The notes under the pieces: model-generated
Told to the model about the DNA's origin: nothing
What the model saw: only the letters and a program-made list of their open reading frames with translations
The model's database searches: none
NCBI GenBank assembly: GCA_035691285.1
Contig: DASSJI010000053.1
Location: 1-42,407, forward strand
Reading direction: 5' to 3'
From: DATFEN01 sp035691285
GTDB lineage: Bacteria > Acidobacteriota > Vicinamibacteria > Fen-336
Length of the DNA: 42,407 nucleotides
Part shown: positions 8,428-16,919 of the stretch, in pieces
How the letters are laid out: every line of letters starts with the position of its first letter
Numbering within the stretch: the first letter of the stretch is position 1
Made by a program: the position numbers and the translations under genes

Positions 8428-11000
8428 CTCGCGCCCCACGTCGCTCCCCGTGTCGTCGTGCGCAGGCGCGCGATCCGCGTGTTCGACGCGATGTACAGCG
8501 TGGAGCCGTCGTCGCCCCAGTTCAGGTTCGCCGTGGGCACGCCGAAGTTGAGCGTGCCGAGCAGGGCGCCGTCGGGCGCGATCACGAAGACGCGTCCTCC
8601 GGGGCCCCCGGCCCAGAGGTTGCCCTGGACGTCCACCTTGAGGCCGTCGGGGACGCCTTGGCCCTCCTTCGCCCAGGCCGATGCGTCGAAGAGCTGCCGG
8701 CCCGCACCGAGCGTCCCGTCGGCCTTGACCTCGTAGGCCACCCAGAGCGGCCGCTTCAGGTCTGCGTTCGCGACGTACAGCGTCTTCTCGTCCGGCGAGA
8801 AGGCCAAGCCGTTCGGACAGGCCAGGTCCTTCGTCAGCAGGGTGAGCGCGCCGTCGGGGGCGAGCCGGTAGACGCCCGCGAATGGCAGCTCCCGTCCGGT
8901 GTCGTTCGCGCCTCGAGGCAGGCCGAACGGCGGGTCGGTGAAGTAGAGCGAGCCGTCGCTGCGATAAACGAGGTCGTTGGGGCTGTTGAGGCGCTTGCCC
9001 TCGTAGCGGTCGACGAGCGTCGTCCAGGAGCCGTCCTTCTCGACGCGGACGATCCCGCGGTTGCCGTGCTGGCTCATGACGAGCCGCCCTTCCCGGTCGT
9101 AGGTCAGGCCGTTCGAGCCGGGCTCGCGGCCGGCGAACGGAGCGGCGCCGGTGTATCCGCTCGGCTTCAGGAAGTCGCTCGCGCCCTGGTCCTCCTGCCA
9201 TTTCACGATGCGGTTGTTCGGGATGTCCGAGAAGAGCAGGTAGCGGTCCTCGCGGTTCCAGACCGGCCCCTCGACCCACGCGTAGCCGTCGGCGAGCGCC
9301 TCGACGGCGGCGCCTTTCGGCAGGACGCGGTCGAGGCGGGCGTCCTTCCTCTCGATCGCGGCCACCGAGGGACGGATCCCGGCTCCTTGAACGTTCAGGC
9401 GCATCCGGTAGAGGCCCGTGCGCGCGCACAGGTAGAGCGTCCGGCCGTCGGCGTCGCCCCACGCCATGTTGTGGACGTGGCGCGGGCCGCGGATCGTGCC
9501 GAGGTGCTTGCCCTCGGGCGAGATCACCCATAGCCCGCCCGGTCCGGAGACGTACACGTTGCCCTTGCGGTCCACCTTGACGCCGTCGACGGCGTCCTCG
9601 CCGGGCGCGCTCGTGAGGTCGTAGAACACCATCCCGTTCGCGAGGCTGCCGTCCGGACGGACCTCGAAGCGCTTCACGACCTTGTCCTTCTCGTCCCAGT
9701 TGCCGACGTAGAGGAACTTCTCGTCGGGCGACAGGGCGATGCCGTTCGGGCCACGGAACTCGGTCGTGAGCAGCTTGACCCGGCCCCTCACGACGGCGTA
9801 GACGCCGAAGTGCGGCGTCTCCCGGCGCGGGTCGTCGTGGAACTTCGGCAGGCCGAAGGGCGGGTCCGTGAGGAAGAGCGTCCCGTCCGAGCGGTAGACG
9901 AGGTCGTTCGGGCTGTTGAGGCGCCTGCCCTGGTAACGGTCGGCGATCACGGTCTCGCGGCCGTCCGCCTCGACGCGGACGACGCGCCGGTTGCCGTGCT
10001 GGTCGATCGTAAGACGTCCCTCGGCGTCCAGCGCGAGCCCGTTCGAGCCCGGCTGGCCATACTCGGCGACGTCCGCGCCTGCGTAGCCGCTCGGCTCCCT
10101 GAACACCGTGAGCTCTCCCGCCGCCGTGTACTTGTAGATCCGGTTCGCGTTCGGGTCGCTGAAGAGCAGGTAGCCGCCGTCACGGTCCACCCAGACCGGC
10201 CCCTCGGTGAAGAGGAAGCCCTCGGCCAGCTTGTGGATCTTCGGGTTCGCCGGGACGATCGCGTCCAGGGCCGGGTCGGCGCGCACGACCTCGACGTTGA
10301 CCTCGTGAGGCGGCACGGCGTAGGGGCCGGGCGCGTTCTCGCGGTAGAAGAGCAGCCGCGCGAAGCGCATCCAGATGTAGTTCGTCGGCGGGTTCGAGAG
10401 CGGGCCGTTGATGCCGAAGACCGCGAGCTGGATCCGCTGCCCGGGCCTCACGTTGCGGCCGACAACGAGCCGGTTCGTCGCGTTCCAGCCCGCGACGACG
10501 GAGCCGCCGCTCTGCCCGGGCCGGCGCGGCATCTCGCCGTCCACCCAGATCTCGGCGTAGTCGTCGAGCGAGGTCTCGAACACGAGCGTCGCGCCCTTCG
10601 TCTCGAAGGCGCCGACGCGCTCGGGAATGGTCACGGCGATGCGGTACCAGTTGAACGACACGCGGCCGCTGCCGCGACGTCCCTGCAGCGTCGTCGGATC
10701 GAGGACGGGCCAGGCCGAGTCGTCGAAGTCCGCGCCGCCCGCGTGGGGCTCGATCTCGTTGGTCCGGATCGCCGCGCCCGTGGGCTGGCCGTCCGCGCCG
10801 GCCGCCTTGAAGCCGACCTCGACGACGCGCGCGTCGGAATAGCGCCATGCGCCCTTGACGGCCGCGACGCCGTCCTTCGTGTGCAGGTCGAGCGTCGCCG
10901 CCGGCGGGCCCTGAGGCTCCGCCGGCTCCACGAGGGCCTGGGCGCCCGCGTCCGTCGCAAGGCTGGCGAGCGCGGCCCCGAGGAGGAGGAGCCGCTTCAC
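8424..11000 (-). CDS. Exported double SMP-30/gluconolactonase-like propeller protein
   Basis: An 858-residue protein with a signal peptide (1-21). Residues about 25-240 form a beta-sandwich resembling a galactose-binding/jelly-roll domain (TLVFETSLDDYAEIWVDG). Two SMP-30/gluconolactonase/LRE-like six-bladed propellers follow in tandem, at about 250-545 and 560-850. Each starts with EGPVW and a LLFSD segment and repeats QPGSNGLALD/EPGSNGLTYD, RLNSPNDLVYRSDG and LTDPPFGLP/FTDPPFGLP. These contain the Glu, Asn and Asp ligands of the Ca2+ site in gluconolactonases (EGP, SPND, DGLK/DGVK), so both copies could hydrolyse lactones. The two copies remain similar at DNA level around 8931-9020 and 9853-9945. 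Start GTG 11000 overlaps the cupin stop by GTGA and its own stop overlaps the NDH-2 start by GTGA. Substrate unknown. Confidence 0.88.
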   Translation of the reverse strand: MKRLLLLGAALASLATDAGAQALVEPAEPQGPPAATLDLHTKDGVAAVKGAWRYSDARVVEVGFKAAGADGQPTGAAIRTNEIEPHAGGADFDDSAWPVLDPTTLQGRRGSGRVSFNWYRIAVTIPERVGAFETKGATLVFETSLDDYAEIWVDGEMPRRPGQSGGSVVAGWNATNRLVVGRNVRPGQRIQLAVFGINGPLSNPPTNYIWMRFARLLFYRENAPGPYAVPPHEVNVEVVRADPALDAIVPANPKIHKLAEGFLFTEGPVWVDRDGGYLLFSDPNANRIYKYTAAGELTVFREPSGYAGADVAEYGQPGSNGLALDAEGRLTIDQHGNRRVVRVEADGRETVIADRYQGRRLNSPNDLVYRSDGTLFLTDPPFGLPKFHDDPRRETPHFGVYAVVRGRVKLLTTEFRGPNGIALSPDEKFLYVGNWDEKDKVVKRFEVRPDGSLANGMVFYDLTSAPGEDAVDGVKVDRKGNVYVSGPGGLWVISPEGKHLGTIRGPRHVHNMAWGDADGRTLYLCARTGLYRMRLNVQGAGIRPSVAAIERKDARLDRVLPKGAAVEALADGYAWVEGPVWNREDRYLLFSDIPNNRIVKWQEDQGASDFLKPSGYTGAAPFAGREPGSNGLTYDREGRLVMSQHGNRGIVRVEKDGSWTTLVDRYEGKRLNSPNDLVYRSDGSLYFTDPPFGLPRGANDTGRELPFAGVYRLAPDGALTLLTKDLACPNGLAFSPDEKTLYVANADLKRPLWVAYEVKADGTLGAGRQLFDASAWAKEGQGVPDGLKVDVQGNLWAGGPGGRVFVIAPDGALLGTLNFGVPTANLNWGDDGSTLYIASNTRIARLRTTTRGATWGAR

Positions 11001-11446
11001 TTGCCCCCCTCCGCGCGCACCTTGACGACGTAGTACGTCATCGGCGACGGCACGGCCTTGAACCAGTGCGGCGTCCCGTTCGGCACGACGATCACGTCGC
11101 CCGCCTTGATCTCACGGGTCTCGCCGCCCTGAACGTCCGTGCCGCGGATCTCCTCGACGGCCGTCGCCTTGGCGCCGACGACGGTCCCGCCGGTCACCAG
11201 CGTGGCGGTGCCGGTGAGCACGTGGATGACGTCCGTGTCCTTCTCGTGGACCTCGACCTGGCCGGGCCCGTCGCGCCGGCTCGCGTGGATCTTGTAGTTT
11301 GCCGCCTCGAGGAGCGGCACGCCCTGCTCGAAAGCGGCCTTCACCCTGTCGGCAGGGATGTAGGTCACGGAAGGCGCCGGAGCGGCGGCGGCCGCCGCCG
11401 CCAGCGCGAGGACGGAGGGGAGCGCGATGACGTTCCTGGCGTTCAT
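10997..11446 (-). CDS. Exported small cupin-domain protein
   Basis: A 149-residue protein with an Ala-rich signal peptide (1-22). The mature part is a single cupin barrel: first motif around EVHEKDTDVIHVLTGTATLV (His, Asp, His as likely metal ligands), second motif GDVIVVPNGTPHWF with the terminal ligand His. Small exported cupins of this kind commonly sit with oxidoreductases and lactonases in soil bacteria; they may act as dioxygenases, isomerases or binding proteins and the activity cannot be told from sequence. It lies 7 nt after the GlcG-like gene and overlaps the SMP-30 gene start by four bases, so the three are almost certainly cotranscribed and translationally coupled. Confidence 0.85.
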   Translation of the reverse strand: MNARNVIALPSVLALAAAAAAAPAPSVTYIPADRVKAAFEQGVPLLEAANYKIHASRRDGPGQVEVHEKDTDVIHVLTGTATLVTGGTVVGAKATAVEEIRGTDVQGGETREIKAGDVIVVPNGTPHWFKAVPSPMTYYVVKVRAEGGK

Positions 11447-11453
11447 GGCGGCC

Positions 11454-11930
11454 TCAGCTGCTCGAGCCGAGGGCGGCCGCGCCGACGAGGGCGAACTCCT
11501 CGTCCTGGGCCGCGCTCGAGGCTCCGCTCACGCCGATGCCTCCCACCACCTGGCCGTCGATCACGATGGGAACGCCGCCCTGGAGCGGCGTGAAGTCGAC
11601 GGTGACCATCGCGGTCCGGCCCTTGTTGACGACGTCCTCGAAGAAGCGCGTGGGCTTCTTGAACAGCACCGCGGTCCGCGCCTTGCCCACCGACACCGTC
11701 GAGCCCGCGGCGAAGGTCCCGTCGATGCGGGCCAGGGCGATGAGGTTCCCGCCATCGTCCACCACGGCGACGACGCCGGTGGCGCCGGCCTGCTTCGCGG
11801 CCTTCTCGACCGCGGCGATCGCCCTGCGCGCCCCCTCCAGGGTCAGGGTCTTCTTGACGGCGACGTCCTGGGCCTCGGCCGCCACGACGGCCAGGGCGAG
11901 CGACGCCCCCGCGAGCGTTCTCGACTTCAT
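11454..11930 (-). CDS. Exported GlcG/HbpS-family protein, copy 1
   Basis: A 158-residue protein with a signal peptide (1-20, ending AEAQ). The rest is one GlcG/HbpS (DUF336) alpha/beta domain with GVVAVVDDGGNLIALARIDG, SVGKARTAVLF and TPLQGGVPIVIDGQVVGGIGVSG, which are the family signatures. HbpS of Streptomyces binds heme and relays oxidative stress to a sensor kinase; other members stand beside glycolate and diol oxidation genes. No partner histidine kinase is present. A close paralogue lies at 38240-38707 in the other long row. It precedes the cupin gene by 7 nt. A periplasmic ligand-binding role is likely; heme as ligand is only a family-based guess. Confidence 0.87.
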   Translation of the reverse strand: MKSRTLAGASLALAVVAAEAQDVAVKKTLTLEGARRAIAAVEKAAKQAGATGVVAVVDDGGNLIALARIDGTFAAGSTVSVGKARTAVLFKKPTRFFEDVVNKGRTAMVTVDFTPLQGGVPIVIDGQVVGGIGVSGASSAAQDEEFALVGAAALGSSS

Positions 11931-11975
11931 GGGCTTCTGCCTCCTCGCGGCGAGAAATCGAGGGGAGGCGCCGCT

Positions 11976-12602
11976 CTATTCCCCGGCGGGCCGGGAGCGT
12001 TCGCCCAGGACCTGTTCGTGCGTCACGCGCACGTGCTCCTCGGGCGTGCGGCTGTCGTAGGCCTCGAAGCGGCTGAACGTCCCCCGTGCGTAGGGCCTCG
12101 GCGCCTCCGACGTCGGATACGGGCCCGCCACGCCCGCCATCCAGCCGTCCTCGGACGCCCAGTGAGGCGGCTTCGTCCGGAAGCGGAACACGAAGTAGCG
12201 GAGCTCCCGGGACCCCTCGGCGTCGGGCGCGGGAACCTGCTTCATCAGCTCGATCTCGTCGGGCGGCGCGGCCAGCTCGTTCGGGTGCCACAGCCACAGG
12301 ACCAGGTCGGCCTCGGCGAGCGCCTCCCACGTCAGGTGCTCCCGCGGGAACAGGTCGAGTCGGCCGTATTCCCGCAGCGACTCGAACAGCACCTTGCGCG
12401 TGTCGCCCGCCCGGGCGAAACGCGCCAGCTCCTCGGGCGGGGGCGTCTCTCCCGCCTGGAGCGCCGTCAGGACCGGCGCGATGCGATCGAGCGCCTCCTG
12501 GTAGACCCGCTCGCCACCTTTCACGGTCGCGTGGTAGCGCCAGCCGACGAAGGCGACCAGCACCAGGAGCAGGGCTCCCCCCAGGGCGAGAGCGAGCTTC
12601 AT
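11976..12602 (-). CDS. Membrane-anchored protein of unknown function
   Basis: A 208-residue protein. Residues 1-22 form one hydrophobic helix (LALALGGALLLVLVAFVGW) without an obvious cleavage site, so it is likely a signal anchor with the rest in the periplasm. The soluble part is helical at first (EALDRIAPVLTALQAGE) and then aromatic-rich, with LVLWLWHPNE and ELRYFVFRFRTKPPHWA. No catalytic motif or family was recognised. It sits 3 nt after the MBL-fold hydrolase stop and 45 nt before the GlcG-like gene, well inside the minus-strand row, which supports it being real and periplasmic like most of its neighbours. Confidence 0.75.
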   Translation of the reverse strand: MKLALALGGALLLVLVAFVGWRYHATVKGGERVYQEALDRIAPVLTALQAGETPPPEELARFARAGDTRKVLFESLREYGRLDLFPREHLTWEALAEADLVLWLWHPNELAAPPDEIELMKQVPAPDAEGSRELRYFVFRFRTKPPHWASEDGWMAGVAGPYPTSEAPRPYARGTFSRFEAYDSRTPEEHVRVTHEQVLGERSRPAGE

Positions 12603-12605
12603 GTC

Positions 12606-13559
12606 TCAGCGCGCGAGCCAGCGCGGATCGATGCCCGACGCGGACGAGTAGCTGGAGCCCACCGCTCCCACGACGGCGCTCCTGCGGTCGAGGCCGAGAA
12701 GGGATCGCAGCCGATACACGGCTTCGATGCCCGTGCAGTGGGCGCCGAGCAGGTGCGTCATGCCGGCCTCCCGCATCCGATCGGCCGTCCACGCCAGCGT
12801 CTTCTCGTCGGCATCGAGCAGGTGCAGGCCGCCCACGACGGCCCGAACCGGGACATCCGGCACGATCGCGCGGGCCTGGGCCAGGATGTTCCCGATGCCC
12901 GCGTGTCCGCACCCGGTGACGACGACGAGGCCCTCCCCCGCCCGCACCACGAGCGACTGGTCCTCGGGGATGGTGTCCTCCATGGCGCCGTCGGCTGTCA
13001 CGATCCTCGAGCCGGCCGGGTAGTTGCGCTCGGGATGGCGTCGCGGCACCGGCCCTGTGAGCCAGACTCCCGGTGCGATCGACTCGGCCTTGACGTGCTC
13101 GACCAACCTCGCCCCCGATTCCTCGTAGGCGTCGCGGAGCGCCATCATTCGGTTCGTACCGCCGCCCCCCGAGCGCGGCAGGAGGATGCCGGGCGCCACG
13201 TGGGCGCGCGAAAGCGTCTCGGCGCTCGCCGCGCCGAGCGCCCGCCGCAGCGTGAGCAGCCCGCCGGTGTGATCGTCGTGGTTGTGGCTGAGGACCACGT
13301 CGGCGATGCCGCGCAGGTCGACCTTGAGCTCCTCCGCGTTGCGCAGCACGGTCTCCGGCCGCGCGCCCGTGTCGAACAGGAGCCGGTAGCCGTCGACCTC
13401 GACCAGGGCCGCGAAGCCCCACTCGCCCATGCCGTCGGTATCGGCCAGCATGGTGGAGAGCACGGTGACCTTGACCGCCCGTGCCGCGGGCTCGCCCGCC
13501 GCGAAGGCCGGAGAGGCGACGAGGCCCGCGAGGAGTGCCAGCGCCGCGCCGCTCCTCAT
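12606..13559 (-). CDS. Exported metallo-beta-lactamase-fold hydrolase
   Basis: A 317-residue protein with a signal peptide (1-20, ending AFAA). The MBL metal site is complete in sequence: LSHNHDDHTGG supplies His, His, Asp and His, VVVTGCGHAGIGN the next His, and LGAHCTG a late His. The spacing and the TGCGHAGI motif match the branch related to methanogen dihydropterin ribofuranosylaminobenzene-phosphate synthase (MptA-like, MJ0301) rather than true beta-lactamases; bacterial members are mostly uncharacterised. The start ATG at 13559 directly abuts the upstream gene's TAG (13560-13562), so translation is probably coupled. It likely acts on a small ester, lactone or phosphodiester in the periplasm; substrate unknown. 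Confidence 0.86.
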   Translation of the reverse strand: MRSGAALALLAGLVASPAFAAGEPAARAVKVTVLSTMLADTDGMGEWGFAALVEVDGYRLLFDTGARPETVLRNAEELKVDLRGIADVVLSHNHDDHTGGLLTLRRALGAASAETLSRAHVAPGILLPRSGGGGTNRMMALRDAYEESGARLVEHVKAESIAPGVWLTGPVPRRHPERNYPAGSRIVTADGAMEDTIPEDQSLVVRAGEGLVVVTGCGHAGIGNILAQARAIVPDVPVRAVVGGLHLLDADEKTLAWTADRMREAGMTHLLGAHCTGIEAVYRLRSLLGLDRRSAVVGAVGSSYSSASGIDPRWLAR

Positions 13560-16500
13560 CTACCGGGCCGCCGGCAGGGTCACGTAGTCGAGGCCGAGGC
13601 CCTTCGCCTTCTCGTTGAGCGCGGCCATCTCGCCGAGCAGTACATTCCATTCGGCCGCGAGGGCGTCCAGCTCCTTCGTCTGCTCGGCGAACAGCTCGCG
13701 CGCGCCCTGGGTCGGCACGCCGTCGCCCCATGTCGCCACGGCATAGGTCCACACCAGCCGCGAGTAGAGCCGCGTGCCGCCCTTCATGGCCAGGATGTCG
13801 TACGTGATCTTCGCCCTAGGGTTGTGCAGCTTCTCCTCGAGGGCGTCGAGCTTCGGCACGAGGTCGGTCGCGGCCTTCGCCCACCCCGCCGAGCGATCCT
13901 TCAGGAGCTCCGAGCGCGCGTTGAGCTGCGTCCGCACCGAGCGCAGGTCCTCGACGATCGTGGAAAGGCGCGTGGCCGCGGCTCCGACGGTGCTCGCGAA
14001 GTCGAACTGTTCCTTGCGCTGCGCCAAGGGCATGGCGACGCGCGGATCCGGCTTCACCTCGACCGTGGCCGTGGCGGTCTCCTTGCCCGCCGTCAGGCGT
14101 AGCGTGTAGGTGCCGGGAAGGGCGCTCGGCCCGTTGTCGAGGCTGCCCGAGTCGATGCGCGCCTTCTGGATCTTCCGCGGCGGCTCGGCTCCCAGGTCCC
14201 ACGTGCCCACCTGCACGCCCTTGCCCTTCTTGAGGGCCGGCTTCCTCTCGCGCTCCCAGGAGTCGGGATCGTCGGGCGGGATCTCGGGCTTCTCTTCCTT
14301 GCTCGAGAGCTTCCGCACGACCGCGCCGCCCGCGTCGAGCACCTCCAGGGTCACCTCGCCCTCCGGCTTGTCCTTGAGCCAGTACTGGACGGTCAGCCCC
14401 GGCCTCGGGTTCTCGCCCGGACCCTCCTCGTGAAAGGAGTCGCGGTACCGCCATTGGACGGCCGGCGGCGGCGCGAACAGGTGCAGCCCCTTCGCCTGCA
14501 CGGAGGGCGTCAGCTCGCGCACCGCCGTGAGGTCGTCGAGGATCCAGATGGAGCGTCCGTGCGTGCCGAGCACGAGCGAGTCGTCCTTGACGATCAGGTC
14601 GTGCACCGCCACCGTCGGCAGGTTGAGCTGGAGGGACTCCCAGCTCCCGCCGTCGTCGCGCGAGAGCATCACGCCGCGTTCGGTGCCGACGTAGAGCAGG
14701 CCTTTCTTCCTGGGATCGACGCGCACGGCGTGCAGGTACACGTCGCCCTTGAGCCCGCCCGCGAGGCTCCTCCAGGTCTTGCCGTAGTCCGTGGTCTTCC
14801 ACAGGTACGGCCGCGTGTCGTCCAGCCGGTGCGCGTCGACCACGACGTAGGCCGTTCCCGCCTCGGCGGGCGGGAGATCGATCCCCTTGACGCTGCCCCA
14901 CTCGGGCAGCTTCGGGATCGCCGCCGTCACGTTCATCCAGGTCTTGCCGCCGTCCCGGGTCACGTTCACGAGACCGTCGTCGCTGCCGGTCCAGATCACG
15001 CCCTTCTCGGCCGGCGACTCGGCGATCGTGAAGATCGTGCCGTAGTGCTCGACGCCCGTGTTGTCGCCGGTGATGGGGCCGCCGGACCACTTCTGCTTCG
15101 ACTTGTCGTTGCGGGTCAGGTCGCCGCTGAGCGCCGTCCAGCTCTGGCCGCCGTCGCTCGTGCGGAACAGGACATTGGCGCCGTGATAGACGACCTTCGG
15201 GTCGTGGGGCGAGACCAGGATCGGCGCCGTCCACTGGAACCGGTACTTCGAGTCCTCGGCCCCGTGGCCCGACTGGTTGTCGGGCCAGGCGCCGACGTGC
15301 CGCGCCTGGCGCGTGCGGTGGTCGTAGCGCGTGAAGATCCCGAGGTACTCCCCGGCGTAGACGATGTTCGGGTCCAACGGGTCGTGGGCCGTCCACCCGG
15401 CCTCGCCGCCGCCGACGTCGTACCAGTCGCCCCAGTTGATGCCGTCCTCGGAGAGGCTGTTGCTCGGGCCCGAGGCCGTGCCGAGATCCTGCAGCGCGCA
15501 CGAGACGCGGAACGGCACGGACGTGTCCACGTTCACGTGGTAGCACTGGCCGATGGGCAGGCGCGGCGCGAACCATTTCTCGCCGCCGTCGAGGCTGATG
15601 TCCACGCCGCCGTCGTTCGCCACGATCATGCGCCGGGGGTTCGTGGGGTCGAACCAGGCGTCGTGGTGGTCGCCGTGGTGGATGCCCCGGACGCGCTTCC
15701 AGCTCCGTCCGCCGTCGACGCTGCGCAGCATCGGCACCTGGGGAATCCAGACCACGTCCGGGTTCCCGGGGTGCACGCTGATCGTCGAGTAGTACCAGGC
15801 GCGCTGGCGCAGGGCGCGGTGGTCGCTGGCGAGCGTCCACTTCTCGCCGCCGTCGTCGGAGCGGTAGAGCCCGCCCTCCTCGGCCTCGATGATCGCGTAG
15901 ACGCGCCGCGAGTCGGACGGCGCCACCGCGACGCCCACCTTGCCCCAGACGCCGTCCGGCAGGCCGTTCTCCCCGTGCTTGAGCTCGGTCCAGGTGTCGC
16001 CGCCGTCCCGCGACACCCACAGGCCGCTGCCCGGCCCGCCGCTCGTCATCTCCCAGGGCCGGCGCCGCGCCTGCCAGAGACCTGCGAACAGCACCGACGG
16101 GTTGTTCGGGTCGATCGCGACGTCGGACGCGCCGGTGTCGGCGTCCCTCTTCAGGACCTGCTGCCAGGTCCTGCCCCCGTCCCTGGTGCGATAGACGCCC
16201 CGCTCGGGATTGGGCCCGAAGGCGTGGCCGAGGACGGCGGCGTAGGCCACGTCCGGGTTCTTCGGATGCACGACCATCGTTCCGATCTGGCCTTCCTGCT
16301 TCCAGACGTGGGTCCAGGTCTTCCCGGCGTCCGAGGATTTGTAGATCCCGTTGCCGGCGGCCACGTTGCCCCGGATGTTGGCCTCGCCCGAGCCCACGTA
16401 GACGACGCTCGGATCGGAGGGAGCCACGGCGATCGAGCCGATCGAGGAGGCGGGCTGGTCGTCGAACACCGACGACCAGTTGTATCCGCCGTCCGAGGAC

Positions 16501-16718
16501 TTCCACACACCTCCTGAGGCGGTGGCCGCGTAGTACGTCAGCGGGTCGCCGGCGACACCGGTGGCACGCGACACCCGACCGCCGATGAACGGCCCCACGA
16601 GGCGGTACTCGAGGGCGCCGAACGGCCCCTTCTCCTTCTCGGCGGGGTCGTCGGCCAGGGCGGGCACGGCCAGGAGGGCGAGCGGCAGCAGGGCGCGGCA
16701 CAGGGCGGGAATATTCAT
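13560..16718 (-). CDS. Exported VPS10/BNR-repeat beta-propeller protein
   Basis: A 1052-residue protein. I place the start at the ATG at 16718 (signal peptide follows directly, GAGGTG just upstream) rather than the longer frame from 16760. After the signal peptide (about 1-22, ending PALAD) comes a long series of Asp-box/BNR blades such as SSDGGYNWSSV, SSDAGKTWTHV, TRDGGRTWQQV, SRDGGDTWTEL and SDDGGEKWTLA, out to about residue 730, as in sortilin/VPS10 and bacterial xyloglucanase-like propellers. The C-terminal 300 residues hold a beta-sandwich (LPGTYTLRLTAG) and a helical end with LNARSELL. Such proteins are abundant in Acidobacteria and Bacteroidetes; binding or glycan hydrolysis is possible, but no catalytic pair can be pointed to. 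It is the first gene of the minus-strand row. Confidence 0.87.
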   Translation of the reverse strand: MNIPALCRALLPLALLAVPALADDPAEKEKGPFGALEYRLVGPFIGGRVSRATGVAGDPLTYYAATASGGVWKSSDGGYNWSSVFDDQPASSIGSIAVAPSDPSVVYVGSGEANIRGNVAAGNGIYKSSDAGKTWTHVWKQEGQIGTMVVHPKNPDVAYAAVLGHAFGPNPERGVYRTRDGGRTWQQVLKRDADTGASDVAIDPNNPSVLFAGLWQARRRPWEMTSGGPGSGLWVSRDGGDTWTELKHGENGLPDGVWGKVGVAVAPSDSRRVYAIIEAEEGGLYRSDDGGEKWTLASDHRALRQRAWYYSTISVHPGNPDVVWIPQVPMLRSVDGGRSWKRVRGIHHGDHHDAWFDPTNPRRMIVANDGGVDISLDGGEKWFAPRLPIGQCYHVNVDTSVPFRVSCALQDLGTASGPSNSLSEDGINWGDWYDVGGGEAGWTAHDPLDPNIVYAGEYLGIFTRYDHRTRQARHVGAWPDNQSGHGAEDSKYRFQWTAPILVSPHDPKVVYHGANVLFRTSDGGQSWTALSGDLTRNDKSKQKWSGGPITGDNTGVEHYGTIFTIAESPAEKGVIWTGSDDGLVNVTRDGGKTWMNVTAAIPKLPEWGSVKGIDLPPAEAGTAYVVVDAHRLDDTRPYLWKTTDYGKTWRSLAGGLKGDVYLHAVRVDPRKKGLLYVGTERGVMLSRDDGGSWESLQLNLPTVAVHDLIVKDDSLVLGTHGRSIWILDDLTAVRELTPSVQAKGLHLFAPPPAVQWRYRDSFHEEGPGENPRPGLTVQYWLKDKPEGEVTLEVLDAGGAVVRKLSSKEEKPEIPPDDPDSWERERKPALKKGKGVQVGTWDLGAEPPRKIQKARIDSGSLDNGPSALPGTYTLRLTAGKETATATVEVKPDPRVAMPLAQRKEQFDFASTVGAAATRLSTIVEDLRSVRTQLNARSELLKDRSAGWAKAATDLVPKLDALEEKLHNPRAKITYDILAMKGGTRLYSRLVWTYAVATWGDGVPTQGARELFAEQTKELDALAAEWNVLLGEMAALNEKAKGLGLDYVTLPAAR

Positions 16719-16745
16719 TCGCACCTCGGACGTTGGAACCGGGCG

Positions 16746-16774
16746 AGAATACCGCCACACATGCTGGCCGCCAA
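16746..16774 (-). promoter_or_regulatory. Candidate sigma-70 type promoter for the 16718-4808 gene row
   Basis: Read on the minus strand: TTGGCG (16774-16769), 17-nt spacer, TATTCT (16751-16746). Each hexamer matches consensus at 4 of 6 bases with ideal spacing, and the -10 ends 27 nt before the ATG at 16718, leaving room for the GAGGTG ribosome-binding site. It lies in the 16719-16814 gap between divergent genes. Confidence 0.4.
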
Positions 16775-16814
16775 GCGCAACGACGATGGCCCTCGGCGGT
16801 CGAGGAGGTGCGCG

Positions 16815-16919
16815 ATGCTGAGCCGCGGCGGCGAGGATCTCGCCAGGAGGCGGCTCGAGGGTGCGCGGCAGGCGCCCAGGGCCCCGCTCGAGACGCGCGT
16901 CCAGGAAGGCGACTCCTGA
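16815..16919 (+). CDS. Possible 34-residue upstream ORF coupled to the anti-sigma gene
   Basis: ATG at 16815 is preceded by a near-perfect ribosome-binding site GAGGAGG (16802-16808) with 6 nt spacing. It encodes 34 residues rich in Arg and Glu (begins MLSRGGEDLARRR) and ends at TGA 16917-16919, whose A is the first base of the anti-sigma ATG (TGATG overlap). Third codon positions are almost all G or C as in the real genes. A longer version from ATG 16761 would give 52 residues but lacks a good ribosome-binding site. No family recognised. It may be a regulatory leader peptide or just a coupling device. The strong start signal and overlap support translation; function unknown. Confidence 0.4.
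   Translation: MLSRGGEDLARRRLEGARQAPRAPLETRVQEGDS

Noticed and set aside
11427..14102. 891-codon plus-strand frame
   Set aside because: Antisense to four genes with clear families (GlcG-like, MBL hydrolase, BNR propeller end); no recognisable domain.
16719..16760. 14-residue N-terminal extension of the BNR propeller protein
   Set aside because: The signal peptide begins at ATG 16718, which has its own ribosome-binding site; the extension would bury the signal.
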